Assembly (NCBI GenBank): GCA_036850595.1
Contig: CM072162.1
Coordinates: 16,607,758 to 16,671,757, forward strand
Direction of reading: 5' to 3'
Origin: Rhyacichthys aspro
Taxonomy: Eukaryota; Chordata; Actinopteri; Gobiiformes; Rhyacichthyidae
Length of the DNA: 64,000 nt
A model generated the notes under the pieces. The model was not told where the DNA came from. It was given only the letters and a program-made list of their open reading frames with translations, and searched no databases. Both the position numbers and the translations under genes were made by a program. Shown here piece after piece: positions 1 to 13,300 of this stretch. Position 1 is the first letter of the stretch. Each line of letters begins with the position of its first letter.

Positions 1-3000
1 CACGGACGCCCCAGCGAAACCATGCCTGGTGCTTAATGGATCATAAAGGTTTGCTGGGAGCTGCTTCACAGCTCGACTTGATTTAGCCATGTAACACAAA
101 CCCATTAGTGCAGTGCGTTTCTATGTAAGAAAGCATGGCATTCAGACCAGGCTCCAAGCAGCAGAACGCAGACTTACAGCTCTCGTAAATCATCCACTCT
201 GGGCAACATGTACAAAAAGGCACTTATACGATTCATCAAAAGAAATGATACAGCTTATCACATAATAACTGTAAAATTATTGGCATGCCTATGGCAATTA
301 TTCTCAACAGTTTTATGTTAAAATATCAGAGCAATTTCCTAACCATACTGTCCACAAAAGCAGCCAGTAAAATACTAAATGATGCCAGTACTTGCTCATT
401 ATGGAAATGCTGCCTCTTGTGCCTTACATGGACAGTGTTACTCATATAGTAGTAGTTTTTGATTCACATCCTTTGCAAACATGACTAAATCTCACTGTTA
501 GTTTAAAGAATACGTGGATTATTAAAATGAGACATTGTTGACTCTCACCTGAAGGTGAAAAGGCCCTTCTGTGAGCACCGGGACGTCCTCAGTCCAGAAA
601 AAAATCACTTTAAATAGAGTTTGGACCCCTTTGTTTCGTGTCAGAAGATAAGTGACAGACTGTAGATTGTGCATTGGCATGAGGAGAAGGCTGGCAGGCT
701 GACAGATAGGGATTAAATAGTATTAAGAGTGTCCAGATGCAGGGCCACACACACATTCATTCAAACTAGTACTCGGACATAGTGACACACTGCACTACAG
801 GCTCAACAATGACTCAAACCATTATCATTTCATCCCTCTGAAGCTAAACATATGCCTCACACAGTATCGAAGAGGTATTTGCTCTGTGAAATCTTCAAAG
901 GCCGTTGTGTGTAAATGATTAAACGAGTTCAACGCTTACTACTGTAGTGAACGTTAGGATCTGTTTTTACACATGCGCCTCGTATCCTTCTCTTGTCTCT
1001 AGCTTTGTTGTTGAAAGCTGATTAGAGTGGACCAGATGGACCAGAGCGGCCATGGCTGTTTTACCGCCCCTCCCCCACTTAGCACAGTGTACACATCTGT
1101 ACAAGTGAATGACAAAGTGCCAGCAAACTGGGTCACCAAACTGGCCTTGTATTTGAAGATAGTAGATGATTTAACACCGGCTTTTGACCTGGTTTTGCAA
1201 TTATTGGCTCATGCTGTGTGTAATTGCATAAATATAACAGCTCGATGGGCTCTTTTTGCTTTATATTTCACATTTAAATATCATTTTCCTGTGTGACATA
1301 CGTTTACCCTGAGGTCAGAGTAGAAAGGCAGAGTTTATGAACCTGTAGTGTAGTTACAAAGCCCAGAAACTCCCCAGGCGCTGCCCGGGGGCCGTCTCCG
1401 CTCCCTGGACAGCCTCCTCTGGACGTCTCCTGTGACCCAGCAGACTTTCCATAAATCTGCTGAGTGATTGCGGTGGTCAATTAACACTCTGTGAATTGCT
1501 CCCACTGGAGAAAACTGCTCACATCCGAAACAGTAAGAAACCAAAGCCCTGGGTTCACTCCGAGTTCTGCAGTAATAACACGGTGGACCTGGTACGATGA
1601 AAAATAGCTTGGGAGCCCAAACTATAATGGCGGCTATTGTTGCAGCGGTCACACAGTTACTCAAGTGCAATATTCAGGAAGGCCATTTCATTACATCCAA
1701 TAGAGCCTCAATCATGTGTAAAATTTGCAGTTTGAATGGGCCTGCTATCATATCAGTCATCAGCAGCCACTGTGAAGGCTAATGGAGGCCCTTTTCTTCC
1801 TGCTGACCCTTTGTGTTTATTGTTCCTATTTGCAGTATCAGGCTTTGGCTTAATTTAGTCACTTTTTTAATCAAGACAGGCCTTTCAGTCATTATCGCCG
1901 GGCTAGATCAGGGTGTTCACACCAATATGTTTCCTGGAGATTAGACGTTGTTCTGCTGGAGGGAAGAAATCATTCATGGAGTAGATAGCGTTTGATGTAA
2001 GTTTAAATAAAGCGTTTTCAATCACTCGGCTGACAACAATAGTGAAGTCAATTAGTGGCGAAACAGTTCAGATGATGAGGGTTTACATATAATACAACTG
2101 AGGCAGAAGTGTTACATCCAAGTAACAAGTATGGTCTCCTCATGTTGTTGTAACGTGAATATTTGGGGACATTTTAAGGCACATACAAATAACCAGACCC
2201 TAACCACTACATTCAGTTTAAATGATTTTTCCACCATTTTTCAGATGAGTTGCTTATATTAATGTACAGTATACGTGTGTGTGTTGCAGTAGACCTGCAA
2301 AACCATGACGTCTGCCTGAGAACTAATTTTAATTCAATTTGCATGAGTTTCATTAGTTGCTGAACCAATAAATAAAACTTGATAAACCCATTCTTATTGG
2401 ACAATTGGAGACAAAGCACTAGGCACATAAAAACTAAAACAAAAAACACAGAGGTCTTATCATTTTCCATGATTTTTCACTTATATAGTTGATTTCAGTT
2501 ACAACAAATGATCATTATAGTTGGTCAGAATAATAACCCATAAAGATTTCACTGTGGGGCTTCAAAATGCACCACAGAAATAACATGGCAGCTGCCTGAA
2601 ATGAAATAATACATATTTATAATGTGTGGAGCTTTTATTAACTATTTGATTTATACTATTTTCAAATCAAGCCTGCGGCAGCTTTCATTTACAAGGGCAG
2701 TTCCCTATAAACATGTTGTTTTGCATTTGCGTGACTGTCACTCTTACACAGATGTTCAGATATAGGTATGGATATAAAGTCATTGTGGTTTCCTTCACAG
2801 TGATGACGTGACCGGCTTGTATTTTAAAGCTGAACGAAGCCCTTCCCCCACATCTTATTATCGTCATAAGGAATAAATGGTGCCACTTTATAAAGGGGCA
2901 CTGTACTGTATGTGTGTTACAGTGCAGCGGGCGACGGGAGGATGCTGACGTTGGAGATTCTCAGCAGCTGCAGGATGTCGAAGAGGCCCGAACGGGGAAG

Positions 3001-6000
3001 TGATGCACTCGGCACAACCACACAGACCATTCAGTGACGAGACCTGTTTCTTTGTGTTCCAGTTCTTGCAGGTGACACTTAAGAACAGCTTAATTTAATG
3101 AATGAAGCGGTACATTTTGAAGCTCCCATTGCCGCCTTGCAGAAATTAATTTTGTGGTCCAGTATTTAAAGAGCTTGACTTAGCTTAGTTTATTTTGCCA
3201 AGAGTTAATTCTAAGGCAACAAAAGTTTTAAAGGCAAATAATAAAGAGGCTAATTTTTAATTAAATACACAGCTCACTCCGCAACTCCAAATGTTCATTA
3301 TCCTGAAATGACATCATCTGCGGTCGCCTTTCTGGGTGTGTGTTGCTTGTTGAACACATTGACTTTGTTTACAGATGTTGTGACTTGAAGTGTGGAAAAA
3401 TAGGTGGCCAGTACCCCCACAAACCTCTTAATTTGCACTTTGTCGGCCTTGTTTTTTATGATCCTGCGAACTATTATGTAGACAAGGAACATTCCATAAA
3501 AGGCACTAATATAAACATTTTATGACTGCAGGCGATCTTTTCCCCAGCGTAAAGCCGTTATAGGAAGTGACCTCACCAACTCTTCAACGTTATATCTGCA
3601 CATTTCATATATACACCCTGCAAGGTGCTTGGCAGGAAATCAATAACAGACACTTGCTTAAGCACAACACATAGGGATAACGTGGTCAAACTTTAGCCAG
3701 CTTTTGAAAAAACCCCATGCAGCTGTGGCTTTCAGTCCCTAGTAAAATGATTTGAGTCTAGACGACGCACCAAAATAGAAGCAGCGGATTTGTGAGTGGG
3801 TTGTTAGCTCAGTCTTTCTCACATTGTCAGCTGGGATAAAAACAATAACACACCAGATAACCATCTGATCTACTTTTCATGGCTTGCAAAAGTAAAGCCC
3901 TAGACAAAACAGGGCACGGTTAAATTGGAGCTATTCACTGCTTTTGACAACAATTTGGAAGGGATTTGTGGATGCAAAGATCATTTTGTACCCACAAACC
4001 GTAAAAATAAACCACTTTCATACATCCTTGATTTTCTGTAATTACTCTTGTCTTCATCTAGAGGGGCTGCATCTATGAATGTCTTTTTTTACTCCGAGGA
4101 CCTGGTACAACCTTTGAGTGGGCGTCATATGGAGTGTCCAAAGAAGGGCCGTGTAGCTGATGTGAGTGCTGGTTTAACATTGCATGACTGGTGCTGTAAG
4201 CAGAGTACACCGATTAGCCTCGTCTTCACAGCTTTTTTGTGCATTACCTTCCATGTTTTGATATGTCTAGTATCATTATTTGTACAATTACTGCCCTGGA
4301 TGTGAAAGAGGCTGATACTAAAATACTGATCCCAAAAATAAGAGCGAATCCTAGCCAAAATGAAAACAGTGTGCACTCAAATCAGCTATTTTATTGCTCG
4401 TTCAGCAGTCCATTTCTTTTTATTTTTCATAACAAACTTCACCCTCCAGCATCTGTGTTTCCCTCCAACACCGGGAGAAAAATCAAACGGTGGAAATGGC
4501 TGAGCAATTTACATTTCCAGTGTACTGTTTCTTGCTAAATTTTATTTGAAAGGTGTTTGCCTGGGGAGTCTATGAGTCAGGCTTCAGGAATCTGCTCATT
4601 CACTCTTAATGTGCAGTGACAAACAGCGAGGACGGATTGGAATCTCCAAACACTCTCCACAGGCTTCGTTGAGCAATCAATTAATCACAGGCCTGGTAAA
4701 GCTAGCCCTGTCTTATAGCTGCAACACAAGACGTGCTCGTCGCTGCTTGCAGGACGAGTGGATGAAGATTGATGTCCAGATGAGGCTGTATTATGACTAA
4801 CTCTGCTCCACTGATGTTTACACACAGTGCCAGTTTGGCCCTGCCAGTCTTAGAGATAGAGAAGACTTTTGAGTGGCAGAGACGGATGTTTTGTGGAGTC
4901 TCCTTGATTAAATCTGCGTTGTGTTAGAGACAACAGACAGTTGCCCAGCTTTGGCACAGCTCAACTCTAACAAATACCAGCTTTAACTTTAGGGAAAACA
5001 GATAGTCTCCATTTTATTGTGAGTAATGTCTGTCTCTCATTCACTGGGGCGGAGAATCAAATGTTTTCAGACACCAGGGCTGTGCCAGAGCTGACATCAC
5101 ACACATTTTCTTGTTCTATGAGGCAAAATACAGCAGGATGTAAAGGAGGGTGACATGACAAACGTGTATGTAAACGCCCTTTTTATGCCTGTGTGTGTGG
5201 CGTAGCGGTGCGTGTTCGCCAACGCCTCCGCTGCTGCCAGAGTGTATGTGTTTATGGTCATGTGTGTTCAGTGTTTGATGATGGTGCAGGTCTGTAAAGT
5301 GATTTTCCTCTATAGCTACGTTAAACGGGGCAAGGGTGAATTGCTTGAATAAAAGTTGGATTTATTGGACCACTGAGGCTCTATTTAACTCCTTTAAAGA
5401 GGTAGAATAACTCATATTTCTGAGATCTACATCCAACTGCGAGCTGTTGATGACTTAGGTTATGCCTGAAGTGCTCGCAAATGACATGCATTCTACATTA
5501 GTGGATAAAATTTCCCTTTGCCGCTTGGGTTTGGCTTAAAATAGCTCGCCAGTGTTCAGCTTTCGAGAAGTCGTACAATTACACAGACGCACACCACGTT
5601 TCACTCTACTTGTCTTTTGATTGTTCATTTAATCCTATTTGAAATGAATTATGCTCTCATTTTGGCCACTGAGGAACATTTTTGAATCTTTATAGCCTTT
5701 GTAAACCACATGCTTTCTTCTTTTAAATCACCATTGGCTTTGAATCTGATTGTACACTTTTATGTTCCATCCACCATAAGCTCACTTTTGCCTGAGCCAC
5801 TCCACATTGCAATTTATATTTCAACACTGACTTCAGATAAAGACAAAGGCCTTTGTGTTGGAGACAGATGGAATGTAAGCAGGTATTAACCAAGCCTCAA
5901 ATGGCCTAATACAGCTAAATAATTACACACAGTGATTGCAGTTTGTTTAAGCTCTAGATAGAGAGCTCTTTGAGGGTGTCAGGTTACAAAACATTGCTCT

Positions 6001-8329
6001 GCATCACGTGTCCTTGTTCAGATCGTCCCCTTAAGGCCTAGCCCTCTGGTAGTACTTGCGGCCGTAATGTGGAAACAAGAAACAAGCGTCACACCTTTCG
6101 ACTTCCCCTGTGCAATCAGGGCTCGTCTCTGCGGTCGTCACAGTGGTTGACTTTCACATTCATTGTTTTAAAATCCCCTCCTCACTGCACATCATTGAGT
6201 TATTAGACTAAGTGGGTATAACACTATGGGGTGGAAGGAGTATGAGATTTTTTTTTTTTACATTTTTTTCCCCCTCTGACCGTCCTTAGCCTCTCTGCGC
6301 TGCTTTTATGCCGCATTCCCTTGTCCTCACTCTGCAGGCTCTAACAGAACAGGGCTTCAAGGAGAGGCTGGTCGCAGTCAGACAGGGACGGGCCTGAAAG
6401 AGACGTATTGTGAGGTCACATTCTTCCCAAATACAAGCAGGAGCCAAGTCAGTAGCTGGCGGAATTACCCCCATGAATCATGCCCATTGTGATGCCTATA
6501 CCCAGGATGAGAACATGGAAAGGAATTAGGTACGGCACAGTCTTATCAGCTTCCCTTTCTCAACCGGTCAGCGGCCCATTCGGACGGCATTTCCATCCAC
6601 GTCGGGTGTCCGTGAACGTGCAATTCCTCCACTGCCATGTGTTGTTACTTAAGGGTGTGCTGCTGCCAAGTTACTGCGCACTTTTCCATCCACGCCCGTC
6701 CTCCTGTCTGTGCACTTCCTTCCCTCCCATTTTACCCAGAGATCTTTGTGGTAGGTCCTGGAGTTCAAGCAATATTAGGTTGCACCTCTTAAAACATGTC
6801 AGGCTTTGTGGTGAAAATTAAAGAATGGAAAAATGATGAAATGTAACGTTTTACTTAAAGCACTTTCACACTCAGACTGTTGGGATGATGGATAGAAGAT
6901 GAGACCAGTGGAAACACATTCTACAGCTTTTATCATGGTGGGTTATTTTTCATATTCAGTCCCATTTTCTTCTCAAGCAGCCCTCTGTAGAGTTCAGACT
7001 CAGTGTCTTGGGTGGCATTTTTGCAAAGCTTGTCTACCACCAACATAAAGCAAATGATGAAACAAAACATTTTCTTAGAGCAACCTTTTGGCGATTTATT
7101 ATACATCAGCATTTCACCTTAAAAAGTAACTGTTAGAAAAAAGTAAGTTACTGTGTGGAGACTAGAAGACCACCCTTGATTTGCCTTTTTTCTTGGAGAT
7201 CCTTTTTTTGAAAAATGAAATTAATCCCGTGGCCTATGAATAAATGTTTTGGGGATTTTAGTAAGAAAATTGAGGGATGCATTTAAAAATAACTGTCTGG
7301 TGTTTCCATTGAGAAAAAAAAGTCTAAACTGAATAAATGAGTCAGCAGCCTGATAAACTACACTGCTCGGGTATTGAGTCTTGACTTCAGCTAAAAGTTT
7401 TAACCCCACAGGACACTGACTGATGATAAACTATCCTGAAGCTTGTATGAATGAGGTCATTCCTGTGAGAATGAACATGGACAGAGCTTGTATGTCTCTC
7501 GCCAGCATTTCGGAACTGTCCAAAAGCAAAAAAAAAAAAAAAAAAAGAGGATAGCAGGATTAGTTACTCTCCCCATACCTGGTTTGTGTGTCAGACAAGA
7601 CAGGGCAGGGTGTGAGCAGGAGTCTCCTCTCCACTAAGCCTGAGAAGGGCAGGCCCTGGTTGGGTGGGGCTGGTAGAGCCGCGAGGGCCCCCATACCTCA
7701 TGAGGGCATGACACAAGCACTGACTGCATACATCCGGGGAGTGAAGGCTTTGTCATAACACTGCACTGCGCAAAATAAAATAAACACAGAGAGAATGGCA
7801 GGCCACAGAGAGGAGAGATAAGGACAGAGAGAGGGCAGAGGGATTTCAGGTAGACCCAGGAGATAAAATAGCAAACACATAGTAAACAAGAAGATGTATG
7901 TAGAAATTAAAGATCGGTGATTTTACAAGATGATACCTGAGCTTTTATTAATTTTTTTTCTTTTAGGAACTGGATAACCAACCAGCCTCAAGCAATGTTT
8001 CCGATTTCACCAGCACCACTTGTGGAACCGCAACAAAAATACCCTGTGACCCTAAAAGGAGCGCAATCTCTGCACCTTTAGTAGTGTTTTGTATTGTTCC
8101 GGCAAATCCATGCTCCCAAAGATAAAGGTACAAAGGTCAATACATACTGTAAACATTAGCCATTGTTCATTTGGACATATTTTTTTCCACATAAACTATA
8201 TTGCACTGAAAAAACTAATCTATTTGGATATAAATTTAGCTTTTTGGGGGGACAGTGGTATAAGGGAGATGACATGGGGCAAAGTGGACTAAGTCAGGAT
8301 TAAAACCCAGAGTGCTCTGGTTAACATGC
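1..8329. other. Intergenic, upstream part of the jag1 desert
   Basis: No gene recognised. All open frames are 113 codons or shorter and unlike known proteins. Visible content: an AT-core-rich stretch at 3170-3270 with TTTAATTAAATAC, a T12 run at 6248-6259 and the A19 run at 7528. No transposon ends were recognised. Confidence 0.6.
7528..7546 (+). repeat. Poly(A) tract of 19 bases
   Basis: An uninterrupted A19 run. No retroposed gene body or polyadenylation signal is recognisable upstream, so it is treated as a mononucleotide repeat, not a retrocopy tail. Confidence 0.9.
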
Positions 8330-8900
8330 ATGAACCCCCCGGGTGGCGCCCAGGGAGAAAACAGTATTTATCATAAAGAAGCACAGTATGCCGTGTGTGG
8401 TGCCTACAGTATTTGGAAAAGTGCTGAAAGAAAAAGTGGCGTATGAAACAAAGCGACAAGCCCCCCCAGGTTGATTACTATTGAGTAAACCCCAAGTCCA
8501 TTAGCCCAAATAACATCCAGGTGCTGCCGGGGCTATGGTGGCTTTTTTCACTGGGGTGTAAACGACCTGCTCCTTTTCATGCTCCAACACGGGAGGCCGG
8601 GAAACAAGCCAGACAAGCGCCATGTCTCCTTGGGCTATTCCTCCCTCTCCTCCCCATCACCTGCGCCCCATCAGGAGTCCCGCTGCTTCCTCGGGACAAT
8701 TTGTGTTGGTCTGACATCACTCGGAAACATCATCCCTCTCCGATCTGATCTGTTATGTTTTGTCTTGTTGTTGTTGGGTGAATGTGGGTGTCTTACCCCC
8801 GGGGGACCTGAGACCTCCCTCCATTAACCGTTACAGTTCTCTTCCCACAACTGAGTCAGGGGGGCCCCCCAAGCTCACACTAAACATGCTTTCTTCTCGG
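8330..8900. other. GC-richer non-coding interval with G/C-run palindromes
   Basis: Compared with its AT-rich flanks, this stretch is GC-rich and carries CCCCCCGGGTGG (8335-8346), CCCCCGGGGG (8796-8805) and GGGGGGCCCCCC (8859-8870). Two overlapping frames of 75 and 82 codons cover 8521-8827 on the + strand, in different phases and without recognisable content, so I do not call a gene. It may be a conserved or regulatory island. Confidence 0.35.
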
Positions 8901-10012
8901 GGAGTTTAATGAGGAATAAGAGAAAGAGAGGGAGAAAGTGGGAAAAGAATGTTTGGCACAAAAAGGTGGAGGTTTTTCAAAACAGCCACAGAGGATTTAT
9001 TTGACAGCAGGAGAAAGGAGGGAAAAGGGGGCGTCCGGAGACACAGGGGATGTGAGACAAATATATGTGCACAGGACCACATTACACACATGTTACCTCT
9101 CATTACCTCCAGATAAGTGCGCCACAGCCGGCTCCTGTCTCGCAATAATGACAACTATACTCAAAAAAATGAGGAAAAAATGTAAAAATCTTCATAAATT
9201 CCAAGCTGTAAACAGTAACTGAATCTAAAACTAAAAATAATCACTTAATAACACTGTTGCATAATATTTTGTGGAATATATATACTGTTATGGTGTAGTA
9301 AATTACAACATTGTAATAAATATTTTTAAACAGTTAGTTATTATTACATTGTTTTAATGGCCAATAATTATTTGCAGTTAAATGTATGGTTGCTCAAAGT
9401 TACGAGTTACAGTTATGAGTGAAGTAATGAAATTAAACCTCAGCTGCAGTTTTAAATTAAAAATTTAATATGGAAAATTTCCAAATTAAATCTTTGTAAA
9501 CATACGTGGCTGTATGCCCAATCCTCTTTTAGAGCTCACCAGGTAAAATCAAATCCTGGTTTGCTCTTTTGAACAAGCGCTAACCACTTTTCATAAAGTT
9601 TGCTATGTTTTCCTTTCTTTTGTGAGTGGTGATTGGCTGAGAGCCACACAGTCAAATACAGGCAATAAGAAGTAGGTTTAGTCATAGATGTGTAATAAAA
9701 GGGGTTTCTAAAACCATTTCAGCAAAATCCTGAATATTATTTCTTGATATTATACTATTAAACGTTTAAACTATGTCTGCTTTCTTTTTCACTATAATTC
9801 ATTATGCACACATACAGTACATGTGGTGGAACTATTTAACTGTCACCAGAAAAAGTATGTTTTAATAACAAATCTAGTTTTTATTGGCATTTGAGGCTAA
9901 TTGTCCTTCAGCCTGTTTATAAGAGAATTCCTCTGGACACAACACAGAGGTTATATTTTTCTAAAAGTAAGTGTGGAGTCTCTAAAAGTGCAGCTCAAGC
10001 CAAGCCCAGTAT

Positions 10013-10045
10013 CTCTGGCCTCTAGCCTCTAGCCTCTGGCCTCTA
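10013..10045 (+). repeat. 7-bp minisatellite-like tandem repeat
   Basis: About 4.7 units of CTCTRGC: CTCTGGC, CTCTAGC, CTCTAGC, CTCTGGC, then CTCTA. The outer units carry G and the inner ones A at the variable position. Confidence 0.85.
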
Positions 10046-10362
10046 CATCATTTGAGTGCTTTCACAACATGATGCAACTAGACAGTCAGACTATGCAGTT
10101 CCTTGTTCTATTCACAACATTTTGAAGCTAATGTAAGTGGATTATAGTAATCTGGTTACAAACATTTATTTGCCAAGAACACATTTCTAAGCAACGTAAC
10201 TCAATGTGACATTTCTCATGGGGATGATGATATTTTATTTTCAGTATTTCAGTGTGTTTGCCCTTGACAAGACTCATCATTGTTGTTTTCCCAACCCTGA
10301 ACCAGCATGTAATTCAAGCCTTATTTGACAGGGTTGAGACATTGGGTTAAGCTGCTAGGTTA

Positions 10363-10378
10363 ACACACACACACACAC
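10363..10378 (+). repeat. (AC)8 microsatellite
   Basis: Eight uninterrupted AC dinucleotides; the longest perfect dinucleotide run I noticed in the window. Confidence 0.9.
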
Positions 10379-13300
10379 GGCTAACATTAGACACGTTACA
10401 AATGCATTCTGCTCTGCATTCGGTGTCATCCCTGGTGTAATGGCAACATGTTGGTGCATAAATTAGGAAATGCCTTTTCATGGATGGCATAAGTGTACAC
10501 AGTGTGACTAAGCAGATAATACAGCTTCAATGGGTGACTCCTGCATGTATGTTCAGGTGACTGCTCAATCACTACAGCCCACATGCACTCCTTTCTTGGG
10601 TATGCATTGTGCATGTCAAAACAAGAAGTCAGTCCTGCAGTAATGATCCTGGGAGCCTCTTCTTATTCTCAGTGTGGTATTTACATTCATAGCTCTTGCT
10701 TTGTGTCCCATTTGACCCTGCAGAGATGAGCCGTGCCTCACCTCTGCTCTGCCCTTCCTCGTACAGAGTCTTTTCGCCGGCCTGTGTCAACTCCCTACGA
10801 GGATGTCTGTGAAACAGTCACTCAGAGGGGATACAAGCAGTTATGGGAGGCTGCATTGGCGACAAACCAAGCAGAAAATCCACTCATCCCTGCGGTGACC
10901 ATTAGATGTGGTATGTTGACATGATACGGGACAGGCCAGTGTTTGAGGTGAGGAGGCCTCGGCAAAGACTCATAGTTTTGAGGGTTTGAACCTTACAACA
11001 CCGTGACAAGCGAACAAAGCCAACTCTGTACTGTTTAAACTTCATAATGACTTGGTGCATGTCATCCATACAAACTGATCTCATTCATGTTTGCACTGTT
11101 TAGGCCTGTGATCCTTATGTGCTCCCAGTGCTCCATATGGCAGCATGTGTAAAATATGAAGGCACACACTGTCAACTTTGGGTAAACTTCTATATGATTT
11201 TTCATTTGTAAAACAGCTCATCTTTAACCAAAGTAGTATTGGAGAGCAGTAGATTATTTAACTCAAAGTGTATACAGTGAAATCAAAGACTGACAACAAA
11301 CCTACTGAGCTAACAAACATTAATGTGCCTTGCTGTCTTAAAAATGCATGCAAATGTCTTATTTCAACTTTGACTTTCTCTTACTCTGACCAGGATACTA
11401 ACCTGGATAATCCAATTCATGGTCATAGGAGACTGGCACAATGTTTAGAGTGATTAGAAAACATATTGAACTGAACTTCTTTGTTGGTTGTTTTGGTCTC
11501 TCACATAAAAACTTTAAAAGGAAAAAGCGCGTGTTGCTAGTTTATTGTTTATTAACTGCTGTAGCTGGATTCTCGAGAGATTAGAGTTTACAAATTCACA
11601 GAAATCTATCTTGAACTGCTCCAAGCAAAGTATCCATGTACATACAAACCTGCTGGTGGTTTCGCCAATGCGGTACAGATACTACAGTACAAATCCAGTC
11701 ACCAGCCAGGTACTCATTTAAAGTACCTGCCCTTTGCAAATGCGTTCTGTGGATGCACTTCCGGATTGACCATATACTATTGAACAGACCATCTGGCTTG
11801 TCAGGTTAAGTCATGTGCTTGTTTAAAATCACAATTGCCAAGTGCTGATCATGGATGTAGCCTAGCTTATCAGTGCTGTGGACTCGTTCAATTCTCTGTT
11901 GTGCATGTGACGGCCTAATAGAGTTAAAAACATCAGTCCAAAACTGTGAATGTAGTGACTTTGTGCATGTTACTGTCAGAGGACCAAATAACAGTAATGT
12001 AGGTTTGAAAATTGTGCTACTTAACCTTCATCATAAATGTATAGATATATAAATATGTCACTTTCCTCTCCTTAAAGGATTGTGCAGGGAGTGTCTGGAA
12101 TCTCTCCAGCTCCATTATCGCTTTGATACCGACTTGAAAAATGGGGAGTAACTTGATTTGTGAGCACAGTGTGTGAAATGCCTAGAAACAGACCTAGGTG
12201 GATATCACACAGGTGAAAGTAAAGCTGCATATCTCTTATTGTGTGTCAATGTTTGAGCATGCCGCTGTTTAAGACTTGTGTGTTTTGCAAGGCATTTATC
12301 TTGTGCCGCAAAGCTTAAAGTGGAAAGGCAGTTTGAGAGCTGAATAAATGTTATTTATGACCACCTTGACAGATGTTCATACTGAAACTGCTCACACAGA
12401 AGCCCGCGATGAGTGCTTGGAGTAAACAAAACGAAGAGGATAAATCCCAGCTCAAAACGCTACAAAATACTCGAGGAAAAAGCTCCATTGCAGATAACAA
12501 CAAGTAGGATTTGAAGGAATTCTGAACATCACCAGAGAGTGATGTGAGAGAATTTCAAGCTTCGGTAAAAGTCCTTCCCTCATGTTCCCAATCCCCACAA
12601 CAACATATAGTAACACTATCTGTAGGATTAATTGTGGTTTTAGAGATGATGTAACACAGGTGTTTTTTCTACTCTATCAGGAGCATGAAATATTTGTTCC
12701 ATTCTTAATCTGTTTTGCTTCATTGATTATGACTCTGAGTCTAACGGTAAATCCACTAATTCAAAGGAAAATGAGGCAAGTATTGACAGATCACAAATGA
12801 CTGCACGTCATCTTTTTGGCATTCTTTTTTCTTCTGGGACGCCAATGTCACCCCAGGGATCAGACCAGGACAGCACTGATGATTAAAGTTAGATTCATTC
12901 TTTGTATTTATATTTATAAGCCTCTAATTGCAACATTACAAACTGACAGATGGGAAGCGACAGAAGTGGCTAGAATAAACATGAGTTTACTGTATGTGTT
13001 AAAACATATTCCAGCAGACTAACTCTAATTTACACTCAAGTGCTTTCTGGTTGACTACAGTGTTGTGTTCTTGTATAATACACTTTATTATCCTTCATTA
13101 TGGTCATTTTGTGCAGTGAGACACACAGTTCCCATGGTAATGCCCAGGCCTTACAGTGAAAGCCTTATTTGTTTGCTGGCACTTGCCTCAGCCTCAGAGG
13201 TTCACTGACTTGGGTTGGACTCACATGTTTGGTGGATTGGATGAGCGAACAGCAAATGTTCACTGTGCTTTGGATGTGCTCCACTTCTGACCCAATCCTG

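Noticed and set aside
6248..6280. Poly-T followed by second T-run as an inverted retroposon tail
   Set aside because: No retroposon body or target duplication recognisable on the minus strand.
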